Shown here in pieces: positions 44,685 through 53,814 of a stretch of DNA of 64,000 nucleotides (its first letter is position 1; each line of letters begins with the position of its first letter). The DNA lies in assembly GCA_036504515.1 (NCBI GenBank), contig DASXVA010000013.1, forward strand, positions 106,693 through 170,692, written 5' to 3'. The stretch comes from AWTP1-18 sp036504515 (GTDB lineage: Bacteria > Pseudomonadota > Gammaproteobacteria > Burkholderiales > Rhodocyclaceae). The position numbers were made by a program, and so were the translations under genes. Under the pieces are notes generated by a model. That model saw only the letters and a list, made by a program, of their open reading frames with translations. It had not been told where the DNA came from and did not search any database.

Positions 44685-46091
44685 ATGAAGAAAAAAACCT
44701 TGCACATTCTGGTGGTGGAGGATGACGAAGCCCTGCGCGACGCCCTCTGCATCACTCTGGAAGCCGCTGGCCACCAAGTGGCTGCCGCTGAAAGCGGCCC
44801 GCGGGCTCTGGTCCTGATCGGCGAAGGACAGGAATTCAGCATGGTCGTTTCCGACCTGCGCATGGATCCCATGGATGGCTTGCAGTTACTGGCCGAAATC
44901 CGCGGCCGCAAGCCGGGCCTGCCGGTGCTGCTGATGACCGCTTTCGGCGATGTGGACAAGGCCGTGGCTGCCATGCGCGGCGGTGCCTGCGACTTCATGC
45001 TCAAGCCCTTCGAGCCGAAGGATTTGCTCGCCCAGATCGAACGTTATGCCACACCACCGGTCGCCGAGGGCGTGGTAGCCGAGGATGCCGCAACCCGTCA
45101 GGTACTGCTGCTGGCTGCCCGGGTTGCCCGCAGCGAAGCTACCGTGTTGCTGACCGGGGAGTCCGGGGTTGGTAAAGAAGTCTTTGCCCGCTACATCCAC
45201 GAGCAGTCGGGCCGGGCCAGTGGCCCCTTCGTTGCCATCAACTGTGCCGCGATTCCCGACAACCTGCTGGAAGCCACCCTGTTCGGCCATGAGAAGGGTT
45301 CCTTTACCGGGGCGCAGACAGCCCAGTCCGGCAAGTTTGAACAAGCGGATGGCGGCACCCTGTTGCTGGATGAAATTTCCGAAATGCCCCTTGCGCTCCA
45401 GGCCAAGCTGTTGCGGGTCTTGCAGGAGCGGGAAGTGGAGCGGGTTGGTGGTCGCAAACCGATCCCGGTGGATATCCGGGTGCTGGCTACCTCCAACCGG
45501 AATATGGCGGAAGAAGTGAAGCAAGGCCGCTTCCGGGAAGATCTCTTTTATCGCCTCAACGTGTTCCCCCTGCAGATCCCGTCTTTGCGCGAACGCCCGG
45601 GTGACCTGCTGCCCTTGGCCAATCACTTTCTCGCTGCTCAAGGTGCCCGGGAAGGGCGTCGGGTGCGGATCAGCCCTTCGGCCGCGGCAATGATTGCCGC
45701 CCATCCTTGGCCCGGCAATGTGCGGGAACTGGAAAACACCATGCAGCGGGCACTCATTTTGGCCCCCGGCGATATGGTGGAGCCCGAGCATTTGCTGCTG
45801 GCTCCCGCATCCTTGGGTAATGGTGCCCAAGCGCCTGCGGCGCCGCTCCCCGCCAGTTTTTTCAACGCACCCACGATGGTTCCCGGCAGCATACCTTTTG
45901 ATGCTACTTCCGCATCAGCAGCGGCTTCCACCAACATGAAGGACCTTGAGCGTCAGCATATTCTGGATACCCTCGCGAAGGTCGGCGGGTCCCGCAAGAA
46001 GGCGGTGGAAATGCTTGGCATCTCTGAACGGACCCTGCGCTACAAGCTTGCGCAATACCGTGATGAGGGGCATATTGTCGGAGACGAATGA
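44685..46091 (+). CDS. fleR: Sigma-54 response regulator FleR/FlrC-like
   Basis: A 468-aa enhancer-binding protein. The receiver domain (residues ~7-120) has the phospho-acceptor Asp in VVSDLRMDPMDG and a Lys in MLKPFEP. The AAA+ domain has Walker A GESGVGKE, the sigma-54 contact loop as GSFTGA (rather than GAFTGA), Walker B GTLLLDEISEM and the arginine region RVGGRKPIPVDIRVLATSNR. A Fis-type helix-turn-helix (HILDTLAKVGGSRKKAVEMLGISERTLRYKL) ends the protein. It is expected to activate the sigma-54 promoters listed here, probably by binding the CGGCAA-N3-TTGCCG palindromes. Confidence 0.93.
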   Translation: MKKKTLHILVVEDDEALRDALCITLEAAGHQVAAAESGPRALVLIGEGQEFSMVVSDLRMDPMDGLQLLAEIRGRKPGLPVLLMTAFGDVDKAVAAMRGGACDFMLKPFEPKDLLAQIERYATPPVAEGVVAEDAATRQVLLLAARVARSEATVLLTGESGVGKEVFARYIHEQSGRASGPFVAINCAAIPDNLLEATLFGHEKGSFTGAQTAQSGKFEQADGGTLLLDEISEMPLALQAKLLRVLQEREVERVGGRKPIPVDIRVLATSNRNMAEEVKQGRFREDLFYRLNVFPLQIPSLRERPGDLLPLANHFLAAQGAREGRRVRISPSAAAMIAAHPWPGNVRELENTMQRALILAPGDMVEPEHLLLAPASLGNGAQAPAAPLPASFFNAPTMVPGSIPFDATSASAAASTNMKDLERQHILDTLAKVGGSRKKAVEMLGISERTLRYKLAQYRDEGHIVGDE

Positions 46092-46115
46092 TTGGTCCTG
46101 TAAAAGACGCTTCCC

Positions 46116-46131
46116 AGGCACAGGCTTTGCT
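46116..46131 (+). promoter_or_regulatory. Sigma-54 promoter of fliE
   Basis: AGGCACAGGCTTTGCT: GG and GC are 10 nt apart and the -24 and -12 boxes are near perfect. The predicted start is near 46142. A TTGCCG half-site (46155-46160) follows at about +14. Confidence 0.85.
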
Positions 46132-46174
46132 CTTAGAATCACATTGAACACTTTTTGCCGCCGGATAACACTAC

Positions 46175-46501
46175 ATGTCCATCGACACCCGAAACATTGA
46201 GTCCATGCTTGCCGAGCTGAAGGCCACCAGTGCCTTGGCTCAGGGTAAGTCGTCGGCTCAAACCGCCGATGCTGGTGGTGTCGATTTTTCCAAGGTGCTG
46301 CAATCCACCTTGGAGCAAGTAAATCAGGCTCAGCAAAGTGCCCAGAAGATGACCGAGGATTTTGCCTCCGGCCAGAACAACGTCAATCTGCAGGATGTGA
46401 TGGTCAATTTGCAGAAGGCCAACCTTTCCTTCCAGCAAATGGTGCAGGTGCGCAACAAGCTGGTGACGGCCTACAACGACATCATGAACATGCAGGTGTG
46501 A
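46175..46501 (+). CDS. fliE: Flagellar hook-basal body protein FliE
   Basis: A 108-aa rod-MS-ring junction protein with the C-terminal signature VNLQDVMVNLQKANLSFQQMVQVRNKLVTAYNDIMNMQV. It is separated from fliF and follows fleR, with its own sigma-54 promoter and terminator. It is the first secreted export substrate. Confidence 0.95.
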   Translation: MSIDTRNIESMLAELKATSALAQGKSSAQTADAGGVDFSKVLQSTLEQVNQAQQSAQKMTEDFASGQNNVNLQDVMVNLQKANLSFQQMVQVRNKLVTAYNDIMNMQV

Positions 46502-46536
46502 GCTTAGGCGCAGCCAGCCTGCTTCAGCATCTCCCC

Positions 46537-46562
46537 AAGCCCCGGTCCGCCGGGGCTTTGCG
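46537..46562 (+). terminator. Intrinsic terminator after fliE
   Basis: Stem AAGCCCCGG / CCGGGGCTT with loop TCCG, followed by TTTGCGTTT. It separates fliE from the cyclase gene. Confidence 0.8.
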
Positions 46563-46579
46563 TTTATACTGATAGTTAT

Positions 46580-47884
46580 ATGAGCGCAGATATCCGGCCT
46601 TTGTCCCCGTCGTCAAAAACCGAGACCGAAGTGGCCTATGACCGCTTTGTGCCCCATCAGTTTCTTGAGTTGTTGGGCAAGCCGAGCATTGTTGAAGTGG
46701 GTTTGGGCGACCACGTGGAAAAGGAGCTGACCCTGCTCTTTTCCGACATTCGGGACTTTACGACCTTGTCCGAATCCATTCTGCCCGCCGAGAACTTCCG
46801 TTTTATCAACTCCTATCTATCCACCATGGAACCCGTGGTGGCCGGCAATGCCGGCATCGTGGACAAGTTCATCGGCGATGGCATCATGGCATTGTTCCCC
46901 GGTAGTGCCGATGATGGGGTGCGGGCCGGGGTCGATATGCTGCGCCAACTGGTGGACTACAACATGGGCCGCGCCCGGGCCGGCTATGTGCCAATTCGCA
47001 TTGGTATCGGCGTCAATACTGGTTTGGTGATGATGGGGACCATCGGCGGACACAACCGCATGGACAGTACCGTGATCGGCGATGCGGTGAACCTGGCTTC
47101 CCGGCTGGAGGGGCTGACCAAAAATTACGGCGTGCCCCTCATCATCAGCGAACACACCTTTCATTCCTTGGTGGACCGGAGCAAATACTCGATTCGTTTC
47201 CTGGATCGACTGCGGGTCAAGGGGCGATACCAGGCTCAGTCGGTGTATGAGGTTTTTGATGCCGATCCCGAGCCGCTTTGGGTTGCGAAAAACCAGACGA
47301 AGAAGCATTTCGAAGAAGCCCTTGCCTACTTCCACATGGGGCATCCGGAGATGGCGCGTCCGCTTCTGGAGGAGTGTGCCAAGGTCGCTCCGGATGACAA
47401 GGCTGCCCGTAGTTATCTTGATCGCTGCATTGAGGCCGAGCGTAGCGGCTTGCTTGAACATGCCGGCGAGTCGGTACGGGAAATCGGCTGGCGGGATGAG
47501 TATTCGGTGTCCATCGAAGAGGTCGATTCCCAGCATAAGGAAATGCTGGCCCGTATTGCTGAATTGTCTGATCAGATTGGGCGAGGGAATGATCAGGCCA
47601 TGGTTACGCTGGATGCCCTGACGGATTTCATCCGGGAGCATTTTGCGACGGAAGAGAACCTCATGGGCCGCTACAGCTATCCCTTCCAGATGGAGCATGT
47701 GCGGCAGCACCAGACCTTCCTGCGGTGCCTTGATGATTTCCGCGCAGAAGTGAGCCGGGCAGACATCAACCGCCTGTACCTGCTGTTCCGTATTCAGCTT
47801 TTGCTGGTGGATTGGCAGATCAATCACACCACCAAAAGCGATCTGCATCTGGGGCACTTCTTGTTGCGTGCTGGGCTGAACTAA
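46580..47884 (+). CDS. Class III nucleotidyl cyclase-hemerythrin fusion protein
   Basis: A 434-aa soluble fusion. Residues ~45-225 are a class III cyclase domain with metal-binding Asp56 (FSDIRDF) and Asp100 (FIGDG), Lys96, and transition-state Asn171/Arg175 (NLASR). Residues ~238-285 look TPR-like. Residues ~305-425 are a bacteriohemerythrin domain with all seven diiron ligands: His319, His354, Glu358, His373, His377, His416 and Asp421. It probably makes cAMP under control of O2 or redox state; adenylate rather than guanylate specificity is inferred. The ATG has no obvious Shine-Dalgarno; a TATACT-like -10 box lies about 10 nt before it, so the mRNA may be nearly leaderless. Confidence 0.88.
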   Translation: MSADIRPLSPSSKTETEVAYDRFVPHQFLELLGKPSIVEVGLGDHVEKELTLLFSDIRDFTTLSESILPAENFRFINSYLSTMEPVVAGNAGIVDKFIGDGIMALFPGSADDGVRAGVDMLRQLVDYNMGRARAGYVPIRIGIGVNTGLVMMGTIGGHNRMDSTVIGDAVNLASRLEGLTKNYGVPLIISEHTFHSLVDRSKYSIRFLDRLRVKGRYQAQSVYEVFDADPEPLWVAKNQTKKHFEEALAYFHMGHPEMARPLLEECAKVAPDDKAARSYLDRCIEAERSGLLEHAGESVREIGWRDEYSVSIEEVDSQHKEMLARIAELSDQIGRGNDQAMVTLDALTDFIREHFATEENLMGRYSYPFQMEHVRQHQTFLRCLDDFRAEVSRADINRLYLLFRIQLLLVDWQINHTTKSDLHLGHFLLRAGLN

Positions 47885-47905
47885 AACAATTGAACGTCAC
47901 GAATG

Positions 47906-47943
47906 AAAACGGCCCGGAAAATTTCTCCGGGCCGTTTTGTTTG
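47906..47943. terminator. Bidirectional terminator between cyclase gene and parC
   Basis: Stem AAAACGGCCCGGA / TCCGGGCCGTTTT with a 7-nt loop and T/A runs on both sides, between convergent genes. Confidence 0.9.
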
Positions 47944-47961
47944 TTTCTGTCAGATCACATT

Positions 47962-50313
47962 TCAGGACAGGCCTGATGGCTTGACCTTGATCGGGGCCAA
48001 GTGGCCCTTGCGCGCGCGTTGGCCGCGGAAGACTTCCAATTCTTTGCCTTCGATGATCGCCGTCCCCGGCTTGCCGCCGCGGCCAAGGCCTTCAATGGTC
48101 AGGCTGTTGCCGTAGTTCACGCAGGTTGCGATCAGTTCATCACCCGCTTCCAGATCAATGATCTTGTTGCCGCGGCCTTTGCTCATTTCCGGCATGTCGG
48201 CCAGGGGGAACAGCAGCAGACGGCCTGCCGCTGAAACGGCGCAGAGGGTGGCGCCTTCGGTCTTTGCCGGGACTATGGGTTTCTCGCCCTTGTCCAGGGT
48301 GATGAAGGCCTTGCCGGCCTTGTTGCGGCCGACCAGATCGGCCAGCTTGGCGACAAAGCCGTAGCCGCCACTGCCAGCGAAGAGGAATTTCTTTTCCGGG
48401 TCTGCACTGAGGGCCTGGGTGATCTTGCCCCCTTCCTGCAGGTCGATCAAGGTCGCCAGGGGCACACCATCGCCACGCCCGCCGGGCAGGTCGGAGACCT
48501 TGACGCTGTAGGCGCGGCCGTTGCTGTCGATCAGCACCAGGGGCCAGATGGTGCGGGATTCCGCCACGATCCAACCGAAGTCGCCGGCCTTGTAGGTGAT
48601 GGTGTCGGGCACGATGTTGTGGCCCTGACGGACCCGTACCCAGCCGTTCTTGGAGACGATCACGGTGACCGGTTCGTCCGGCACTGACATTTCGGCCACG
48701 GCCACCGGGGCCACGGCTTCAAGCAGGGTGCGGCGGTCGTCGCCGTATTGCTTGGCGTCGTCGGCAATTTCCTTTAGCACCAGCTTGGTCAATTCTTTGC
48801 GGTCGTCGAGCAGGGTGTTCAGGTTGCCCTGTTCTTCCCGCAGATTGCCCAGTTCCTGTTCGATCTTGATGCCTTCCAGCCGGGCCAATTGGCGCAGGCG
48901 GATTTCCAGGATGTCCTCGGCCTGGATGTCGGTCAGGTGGAACTTCCAGATCAGGTCGAGCTTGGGTTCCTCGGAATTACGGATGACCTTGATTACTTCC
49001 TCGATCTTGAGGAAGGCGGTCATGCGGCCTTCGAGGATGTGGATGCGCCTTTCCACTTCCGCCAAACGGTGGCGGGTACGGCGTTCCACGGTGCCGATAC
49101 GGAACTCGCCCCACTCGCTTAGCACCTGGACCAGGGGCTTTTGCTGGGGACGGCCGTTGCGGCCGATCATGGTGAAGTTGAGGGAAACGCTGGCTTCCAG
49201 GCTGGTGTGGGCCAGCAGTACGGCCATGAATTCTTCCTGGGACAGGCGCGAGGAACGGGGCTCCAGCACGATACGCACCGGGGCCTTTTCGTTGGATTCA
49301 TCCCGCACTGATTCGAGGACGTTGAGCACCACCTGCTTGAGGTTCTTCTGCTCCTGAGAAACGTCCTTCTTGCCGGCCTTGGGCTGGGGATTGGTCAGGG
49401 ACTCGATTTCCGACAGCACGTTGGCGGTGGATACGCCGTGGGGTAGTTCTTCGACGATGACTCGCCACTGACCCCGAGCCAGATCCTCGATACGCCAGCG
49501 GGCGCGCATGCGCAGGCTGCCACGGCCGGAGGCGTAGGCGTCGCGGATATCGGAAGGGTTGGAGATCAATTGGCCGCCGCCGGGGAAGTCCGGGCCGGGC
49601 AGCAGTTGCATCACTTCTTCAAGAGAAGCTTCGGGCTTCTTGATCAGCAATCGAGCCGCTTCAGCCACTTCGCGCAGATTGTGGGGCGGGATTTCCGTGG
49701 CCATGCCGACGGCAATACCGGATGCGCCGTTGAGCAGGACGAAGGGCAGTCGCGCTGGCAGTAACACCGGTTCGTTGAAAGCGCCATCGTAGTTGGGAGC
49801 GAAGTCCACGGTGCCGCGATCGAGTTCGGACAGCAGCAGCTCGGCAATGGGCGTCAGGCGGCATTCGGTGTAACGCATGGCCGCCGCGCCGTCGCCGTCC
49901 CGGGAGCCGAAGTTGCCCTGGCCATCCACCAGTGGGTAGCGCAGGCTGAAATCCTGGGCGACGCGAACCATGGCGTCATAGACGCTGGAGTCGCCGTGGG
50001 GGTGGTATTTACCGATCACATCACCCACCACCCGGGCGGATTTGACGTGCTTGGAGGTGGAGGACAGGCGCATCTCGTTCATGGCGAACAGGATGCGGCG
50101 CTGCACCGGCTTCATGCCGTCTTCCACTTGGGGCAGGGCGCGGGAGCGCACCACGCTCATGGCGTAGGCCAGGTAGGCCCGCTCGGCGTAGTTGTCCAGG
50201 GGCAGGGAGGTGCCGTCGCCCATGCTGCCGTCAAAGCCGCCCGAAGTTGGCGGTGCGGGGGGAGGCGGTGGTGCGTCGCCGAGGGCGAACAGGTCGGAAG
50301 TATCAGTGCTCAT
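47962..50313 (-). CDS. parC: DNA topoisomerase IV subunit A
   Basis: A 783-aa type IIA topoisomerase breakage-reunion subunit. The catalytic Tyr is in AAMRYTECRL; the quinolone-region context GKYHPHGDSSVYDAMVRVAQDFSLRYPLVDGQGNFGSRDGDGAA is conserved. The C-terminal beta-pinwheel follows (FLFAGSGGYGFVAKLADLVGRNKAGKAFITL). The first ~30 residues are Pro/Gly-rich. ATG 50313 overlaps the upstream membrane-protein gene by 11 nt. It decatenates chromosomes. Confidence 0.95.
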   Translation of the reverse strand: MSTDTSDLFALGDAPPPPPAPPTSGGFDGSMGDGTSLPLDNYAERAYLAYAMSVVRSRALPQVEDGMKPVQRRILFAMNEMRLSSTSKHVKSARVVGDVIGKYHPHGDSSVYDAMVRVAQDFSLRYPLVDGQGNFGSRDGDGAAAMRYTECRLTPIAELLLSELDRGTVDFAPNYDGAFNEPVLLPARLPFVLLNGASGIAVGMATEIPPHNLREVAEAARLLIKKPEASLEEVMQLLPGPDFPGGGQLISNPSDIRDAYASGRGSLRMRARWRIEDLARGQWRVIVEELPHGVSTANVLSEIESLTNPQPKAGKKDVSQEQKNLKQVVLNVLESVRDESNEKAPVRIVLEPRSSRLSQEEFMAVLLAHTSLEASVSLNFTMIGRNGRPQQKPLVQVLSEWGEFRIGTVERRTRHRLAEVERRIHILEGRMTAFLKIEEVIKVIRNSEEPKLDLIWKFHLTDIQAEDILEIRLRQLARLEGIKIEQELGNLREEQGNLNTLLDDRKELTKLVLKEIADDAKQYGDDRRTLLEAVAPVAVAEMSVPDEPVTVIVSKNGWVRVRQGHNIVPDTITYKAGDFGWIVAESRTIWPLVLIDSNGRAYSVKVSDLPGGRGDGVPLATLIDLQEGGKITQALSADPEKKFLFAGSGGYGFVAKLADLVGRNKAGKAFITLDKGEKPIVPAKTEGATLCAVSAAGRLLLFPLADMPEMSKGRGNKIIDLEAGDELIATCVNYGNSLTIEGLGRGGKPGTAIIEGKELEVFRGQRARKGHLAPIKVKPSGLS

Positions 50314-50878
50314 GGTTGTCAGTCGAGGCGTCACCGGGGCGATAGCTCCAGCGGGGAATCATGAGAAGGGCGATCAGTGAAATCACGGCAACACTGGCTG
50401 TGAGCCAGACCACCGCTTGATTTTCACCGATGCGTTCGGGATAGATTTTCCATACGGCACCAAGGCCGATGGCATTGCCGCCAGCCACCAGCACGGCGGA
50501 GGCGTAGTCGTGGAAGCGCCGAGCCTTGTTGGCGTCCAGGGCCCACTGGGGGTCGGTGTTGTAGCTGGGCAGCTCCTGGTGGGCATTGTTGAGCTGTTCC
50601 AGGGTAGCGAGAAAGGCCCGCAGATTGGTGATGGCCCGCTCTGCCTTGTAGTTGAGAAAAGCCAGACAAGTGGATGCGACTGGGAAGCCCAGCACCAGCC
50701 ATTCGATGGGTAGCTTGCCGCTGCCTTCCCCCGGCTTGAGCGCCACCAGGGCCGCCAACAGGCTCACCACCAACGTCACGTAGAGGGCCAGTGCCTGCTG
50801 CCGGTGGGCAATGCGGGCGTTCACCTCGTTGTAGGCGGCGATGAAGCGGTAGTTGGCATCGACGAAGGATTTGCTCAT
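50303..50878 (-). CDS. Membrane protein of unknown function between parE and parC
   Basis: A 191-aa protein with about four membrane helices: LALYVTLVVSLLAALVAL, WLVLGFPVASTCLAFLNY, ASAVLVAGGNAIGLGAVW and VVWLTASVAVISLIALLMIP. A soluble loop of ~60 residues lies between the second and third. I do not recognise a family. It lies 15 nt after parE and overlaps the start of parC, so it is in the topoisomerase operon, though a role in topology is not implied. Confidence 0.7.
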   Translation of the reverse strand: MSKSFVDANYRFIAAYNEVNARIAHRQQALALYVTLVVSLLAALVALKPGEGSGKLPIEWLVLGFPVASTCLAFLNYKAERAITNLRAFLATLEQLNNAHQELPSYNTDPQWALDANKARRFHDYASAVLVAGGNAIGLGAVWKIYPERIGENQAVVWLTASVAVISLIALLMIPRWSYRPGDASTDNHEH

Positions 50879-50893
50879 GGCGCGGGCAAGGGC

Positions 50894-52870
50894 CTAGATA
50901 TCGGCTTCCACGAGATGGCCTTTTTCTTCCATCCAGGCCCGGCGGCCCGAGGCTTCGCCCTTGCCCATCAGCAGGTTGAACAGCTTCAGGGTTGCGGTTT
51001 GGCTTTCGGGGTCCTGGGCAATGGGCAGTACGCGGCGGGTGGCCGGGTCCATGGCGGTTTCCCGGAGTTGCTCGGGGTTCATTTCGCCTAGGCCTTTGAA
51101 GCGGCCAATTTCCAGCTTGTCTTCACTGATGCCTTCCTTGGTCAGGCGATCTTTCATGGCGTTGAGTTCGCCTTCGTCCAAGGCATAGAGCCGCCGCGCC
51201 GGACGCTTCTTGCCACTGGCAGGAACGTCGATGCGATACAGGGGCGGCTGGGCGATGTAGATGTGTCCCCGGGCAATCAGGGCCGGGAAGTGGCGGTAGA
51301 ACAGGGTCAGCAACAGGGTCTGGATATGAGCACCGTCCACGTCCGCATCGGACATGATGACTACCTTGCCGTAGCGCAGGTTGTCCAAATTGGGCGAGTC
51401 CTCGGGGCTGTGGGGATCAACACCGAGGGCCACGGCGATGTCGTGGATTTCGTTGTTGGCGAACAGCCGCCCGGCTTCCACTTCCCAGGAATTCAGCACC
51501 TTGCCGCGCAGGGGCAGGATGGCCTGGGTTTCCTTGTTGCGCGCCATCTTGGCCGAACCGCCGGCGGAGTCACCCTCCACCAGGAACAGCTCGTTCTCGG
51601 CGATGTCGGTTGATTCGCAGTCGGTGAGTTTGCCCGGCAGCACGGCGACGCCGGACTGCTTTTTCTTCTCTACTTTTTGCGCATTCTTTTGCCGCGCCAG
51701 GGCCTGCTTGATGGCTAGTTCGGCAATGGCCTTGCCGGCCTCGACGTGCTGGTTGAGCCAGATTTCAAAGGGGTCTTTGATCTGGCTGGAGACCAGCTTT
51801 ACCGCTTCCCGGGAGTTGAGCTTCTCCTTGACCTGGCCCTGGAACTGGGGGTCCAGCAAGCGGGCGGAAAGGACGAAGCCCATCTTGCCGCAGACATCCT
51901 CCTGTTGCAGCTTGACGCCACGAGGAAGTAGGGCATGGTGCTCGACGAAGGTCTTCATGGCATCGAACACGCCGCCGCGGAGGCCCGATTCGTGGGTGCC
52001 GCCGTTGATGGTGGGAATCAGGTTGACGTAGGACTCGGAGGCCACGCCCCCATCGGGGAACCAGCCCAGGGCCCAGGCGGCACCTTCGCCATCGGCAAAG
52101 TCGCTGTCCTGGGAGGAGGCGTATTTCTCGCTGGCGAAAAGGGGGATGGGCATTTCCTGATCGCCGGCCATTTCCCGCAGATAGCCGGCCAGGCCTTCGG
52201 GGTAGCTCCAGGTCTTGCTGAGGACGCCGCCGGGCGCCTGCTCGATGTCCAGGGTGACCTTGACCCCGGGCAGCAGCACGGCTTTGGAACGGAGCAGGCG
52301 CTCCAGTTCGTTCAAAGGAACCTTGGGTGAGTCGAAATACTTGGGATCGGGCCAGACATGGACTCGGGTGCCGCTCTGCTTGCCGCAGGAACCCAGCTCC
52401 GCCAGTTCGCTGATTTTTTCGCCGCCCTCGGCAAAGCCGATGCCCCAGATCTTGCCGTCACGCCGAACTTCGACGTCGATGCGCAGGGACAGGGCGTTGG
52501 TCACAGCCACACCGACCCCGTGCAGACCGCCGGAGAAGGCGTAGGCCGAGTTGCCGGATTTTTTGTCGAATTTGCCGCCGGCATGGAGCCGGGTGTAGGC
52601 CAGCACCACCACCGGAATTTTTTCTTCCGGGTGAAGGCCCACCGGGATGCCCCGGCCATCGTCGGTGACACAGACCGAGCCGTCGGTCTTGAGCAGGACG
52701 TGGATATTCTTGGCAAAGCCGCCGAGGGCTTCGTCGGCGGCGTTGTCGATGACTTCCTGAATGATGTGGGCGGGGGAGTCAGTCCGGGTATACATGCCGG
52801 GCCGCTCGCGCACGGGCTCAAGGCCCTTCAGGACGCGGAAGGATGATTCGTCGTAGCGTTGGGTGCTCAT
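50894..52870 (-). CDS. parE: DNA topoisomerase IV subunit B
   Basis: A 658-aa GHKL ATPase subunit. The N-terminal ATP site includes EVIDNAADEALGGFAK, TDDGRGIPV and GGLHGVGVAVTNALS. The TOPRIM domain has LVEGDSAGGSAKMARNKETQAILPLRGKVLN and MSDADVDGAHIQTLLLT. ATG 52870 gives MSTQRYDESSFRVLKGLEPVRERPGMY; a longer frame to 52912 enters the terminator. Confidence 0.96.
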   Translation of the reverse strand: MSTQRYDESSFRVLKGLEPVRERPGMYTRTDSPAHIIQEVIDNAADEALGGFAKNIHVLLKTDGSVCVTDDGRGIPVGLHPEEKIPVVVLAYTRLHAGGKFDKKSGNSAYAFSGGLHGVGVAVTNALSLRIDVEVRRDGKIWGIGFAEGGEKISELAELGSCGKQSGTRVHVWPDPKYFDSPKVPLNELERLLRSKAVLLPGVKVTLDIEQAPGGVLSKTWSYPEGLAGYLREMAGDQEMPIPLFASEKYASSQDSDFADGEGAAWALGWFPDGGVASESYVNLIPTINGGTHESGLRGGVFDAMKTFVEHHALLPRGVKLQQEDVCGKMGFVLSARLLDPQFQGQVKEKLNSREAVKLVSSQIKDPFEIWLNQHVEAGKAIAELAIKQALARQKNAQKVEKKKQSGVAVLPGKLTDCESTDIAENELFLVEGDSAGGSAKMARNKETQAILPLRGKVLNSWEVEAGRLFANNEIHDIAVALGVDPHSPEDSPNLDNLRYGKVVIMSDADVDGAHIQTLLLTLFYRHFPALIARGHIYIAQPPLYRIDVPASGKKRPARRLYALDEGELNAMKDRLTKEGISEDKLEIGRFKGLGEMNPEQLRETAMDPATRRVLPIAQDPESQTATLKLFNLLMGKGEASGRRAWMEEKGHLVEADI

Positions 52871-52913
52871 GGGGTCGCTAGGGTGGTACCGCCGGGGCGG
52901 TTGAGGAGACAAG

Positions 52914-52934
52914 AAAAAAGGGGGAAACCCCCTT
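52914..52934 (-). terminator. Intrinsic terminator downstream of the ycgR-like gene
   Basis: On the - strand, AAGGGGG-TTT-CCCCCTT is followed by a run of six T (the A run at 52913-52919 on +). It closes the fliD-ycgR unit just before parE. Confidence 0.85.
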
Positions 52935-52992
52935 CATTCCCGTTATTTTAGGCGAATTGCGGGAAAAACCCTTCGCCCTGCCCCAAGTAAGC

Positions 52993-53808
52993 TTAGGCGA
53001 GGCCTGATTCCCGAGCTTTACGTTCCCGCTCCACCTTGATGATGTAGCGCTGAATCAGGGTAATCATGGGGCTGGGAATTTTGATGAACTCGCAGCCGGA
53101 GCGTTTCAGCACCGTGCCACTGCGCAGGGTAACTTCGAAGACACTTTTCACCTTGAGGGTGGCAACGACGGTACCAATCTCAGGCAAGTCTATGCGGCAG
53201 TTGGGGAATTCTGTATTGGGCGCAAAGGGAACGTGCTCCGGAGGAGCAACCAGAGCCAAGCCGCCGCCACTGATGTCTACGACATTGACGCTGAAGGAGT
53301 CCGCCTGCCCATCTTTGTCCGGCAGCGGAATCATGCAGGTCAGGGGGCGGGTGACCGGCATAGTGAGCCGGTAGTACTCGCGCCGTTGGAGGCGTAGCAG
53401 GGTTTCGGGATAAGCCGCGCGAAATGACGGGCGCCCTTCATGTTCAATGGTCCGCAAGCCTTTGAGGATGAACTGGATTTTTACTTTTTCCAGGGTGGCA
53501 ATGCAAAACAGTTTTTCAACTTCCTGCGCCTTACGGTTCATTTCCGAACTGGCACCGTAGTCGAAAATCAAGCCTTCGTCGTCGTAGGCAGCCAGCGTGG
53601 TCAGGAGCAAGTCCTTACCTTCGTTGAAAAAGATGGTGATCTGGGAAACGTTTTCAACCAGCGATCTGAGTACGTACCGGATCTCTGTGCGGGTATGCAG
53701 CAAAAACTGGTTGTAGTCAGCGGGCTCAAGCAGCGGGTTGGGCTTGCTTGATGGTTCTTCTGCCTCAGGGGTCGTGATTTCAGTCATGCCATCAATCTCA
53801 TTGGACAT
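52993..53808 (-). CDS. ycgR: YcgR-like c-di-GMP flagellar brake (PilZ)
   Basis: A 271-aa protein with an N-terminal YcgR/YcgR-N domain and a C-terminal PilZ domain. The c-di-GMP motif RxxxR is in LQRREYYRL, followed by DISGGGLAL (D/NxSxxG). In other bacteria YcgR binds c-di-GMP and slows the flagellar motor. It is the last gene of the fliD-fliS-fliT cluster. Confidence 0.9.
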   Translation of the reverse strand: MSNEIDGMTEITTPEAEEPSSKPNPLLEPADYNQFLLHTRTEIRYVLRSLVENVSQITIFFNEGKDLLLTTLAAYDDEGLIFDYGASSEMNRKAQEVEKLFCIATLEKVKIQFILKGLRTIEHEGRPSFRAAYPETLLRLQRREYYRLTMPVTRPLTCMIPLPDKDGQADSFSVNVVDISGGGLALVAPPEHVPFAPNTEFPNCRIDLPEIGTVVATLKVKSVFEVTLRSGTVLKRSGCEFIKIPSPMITLIQRYIIKVERERKARESGLA

Positions 53809-53814
53809 AAGAGT

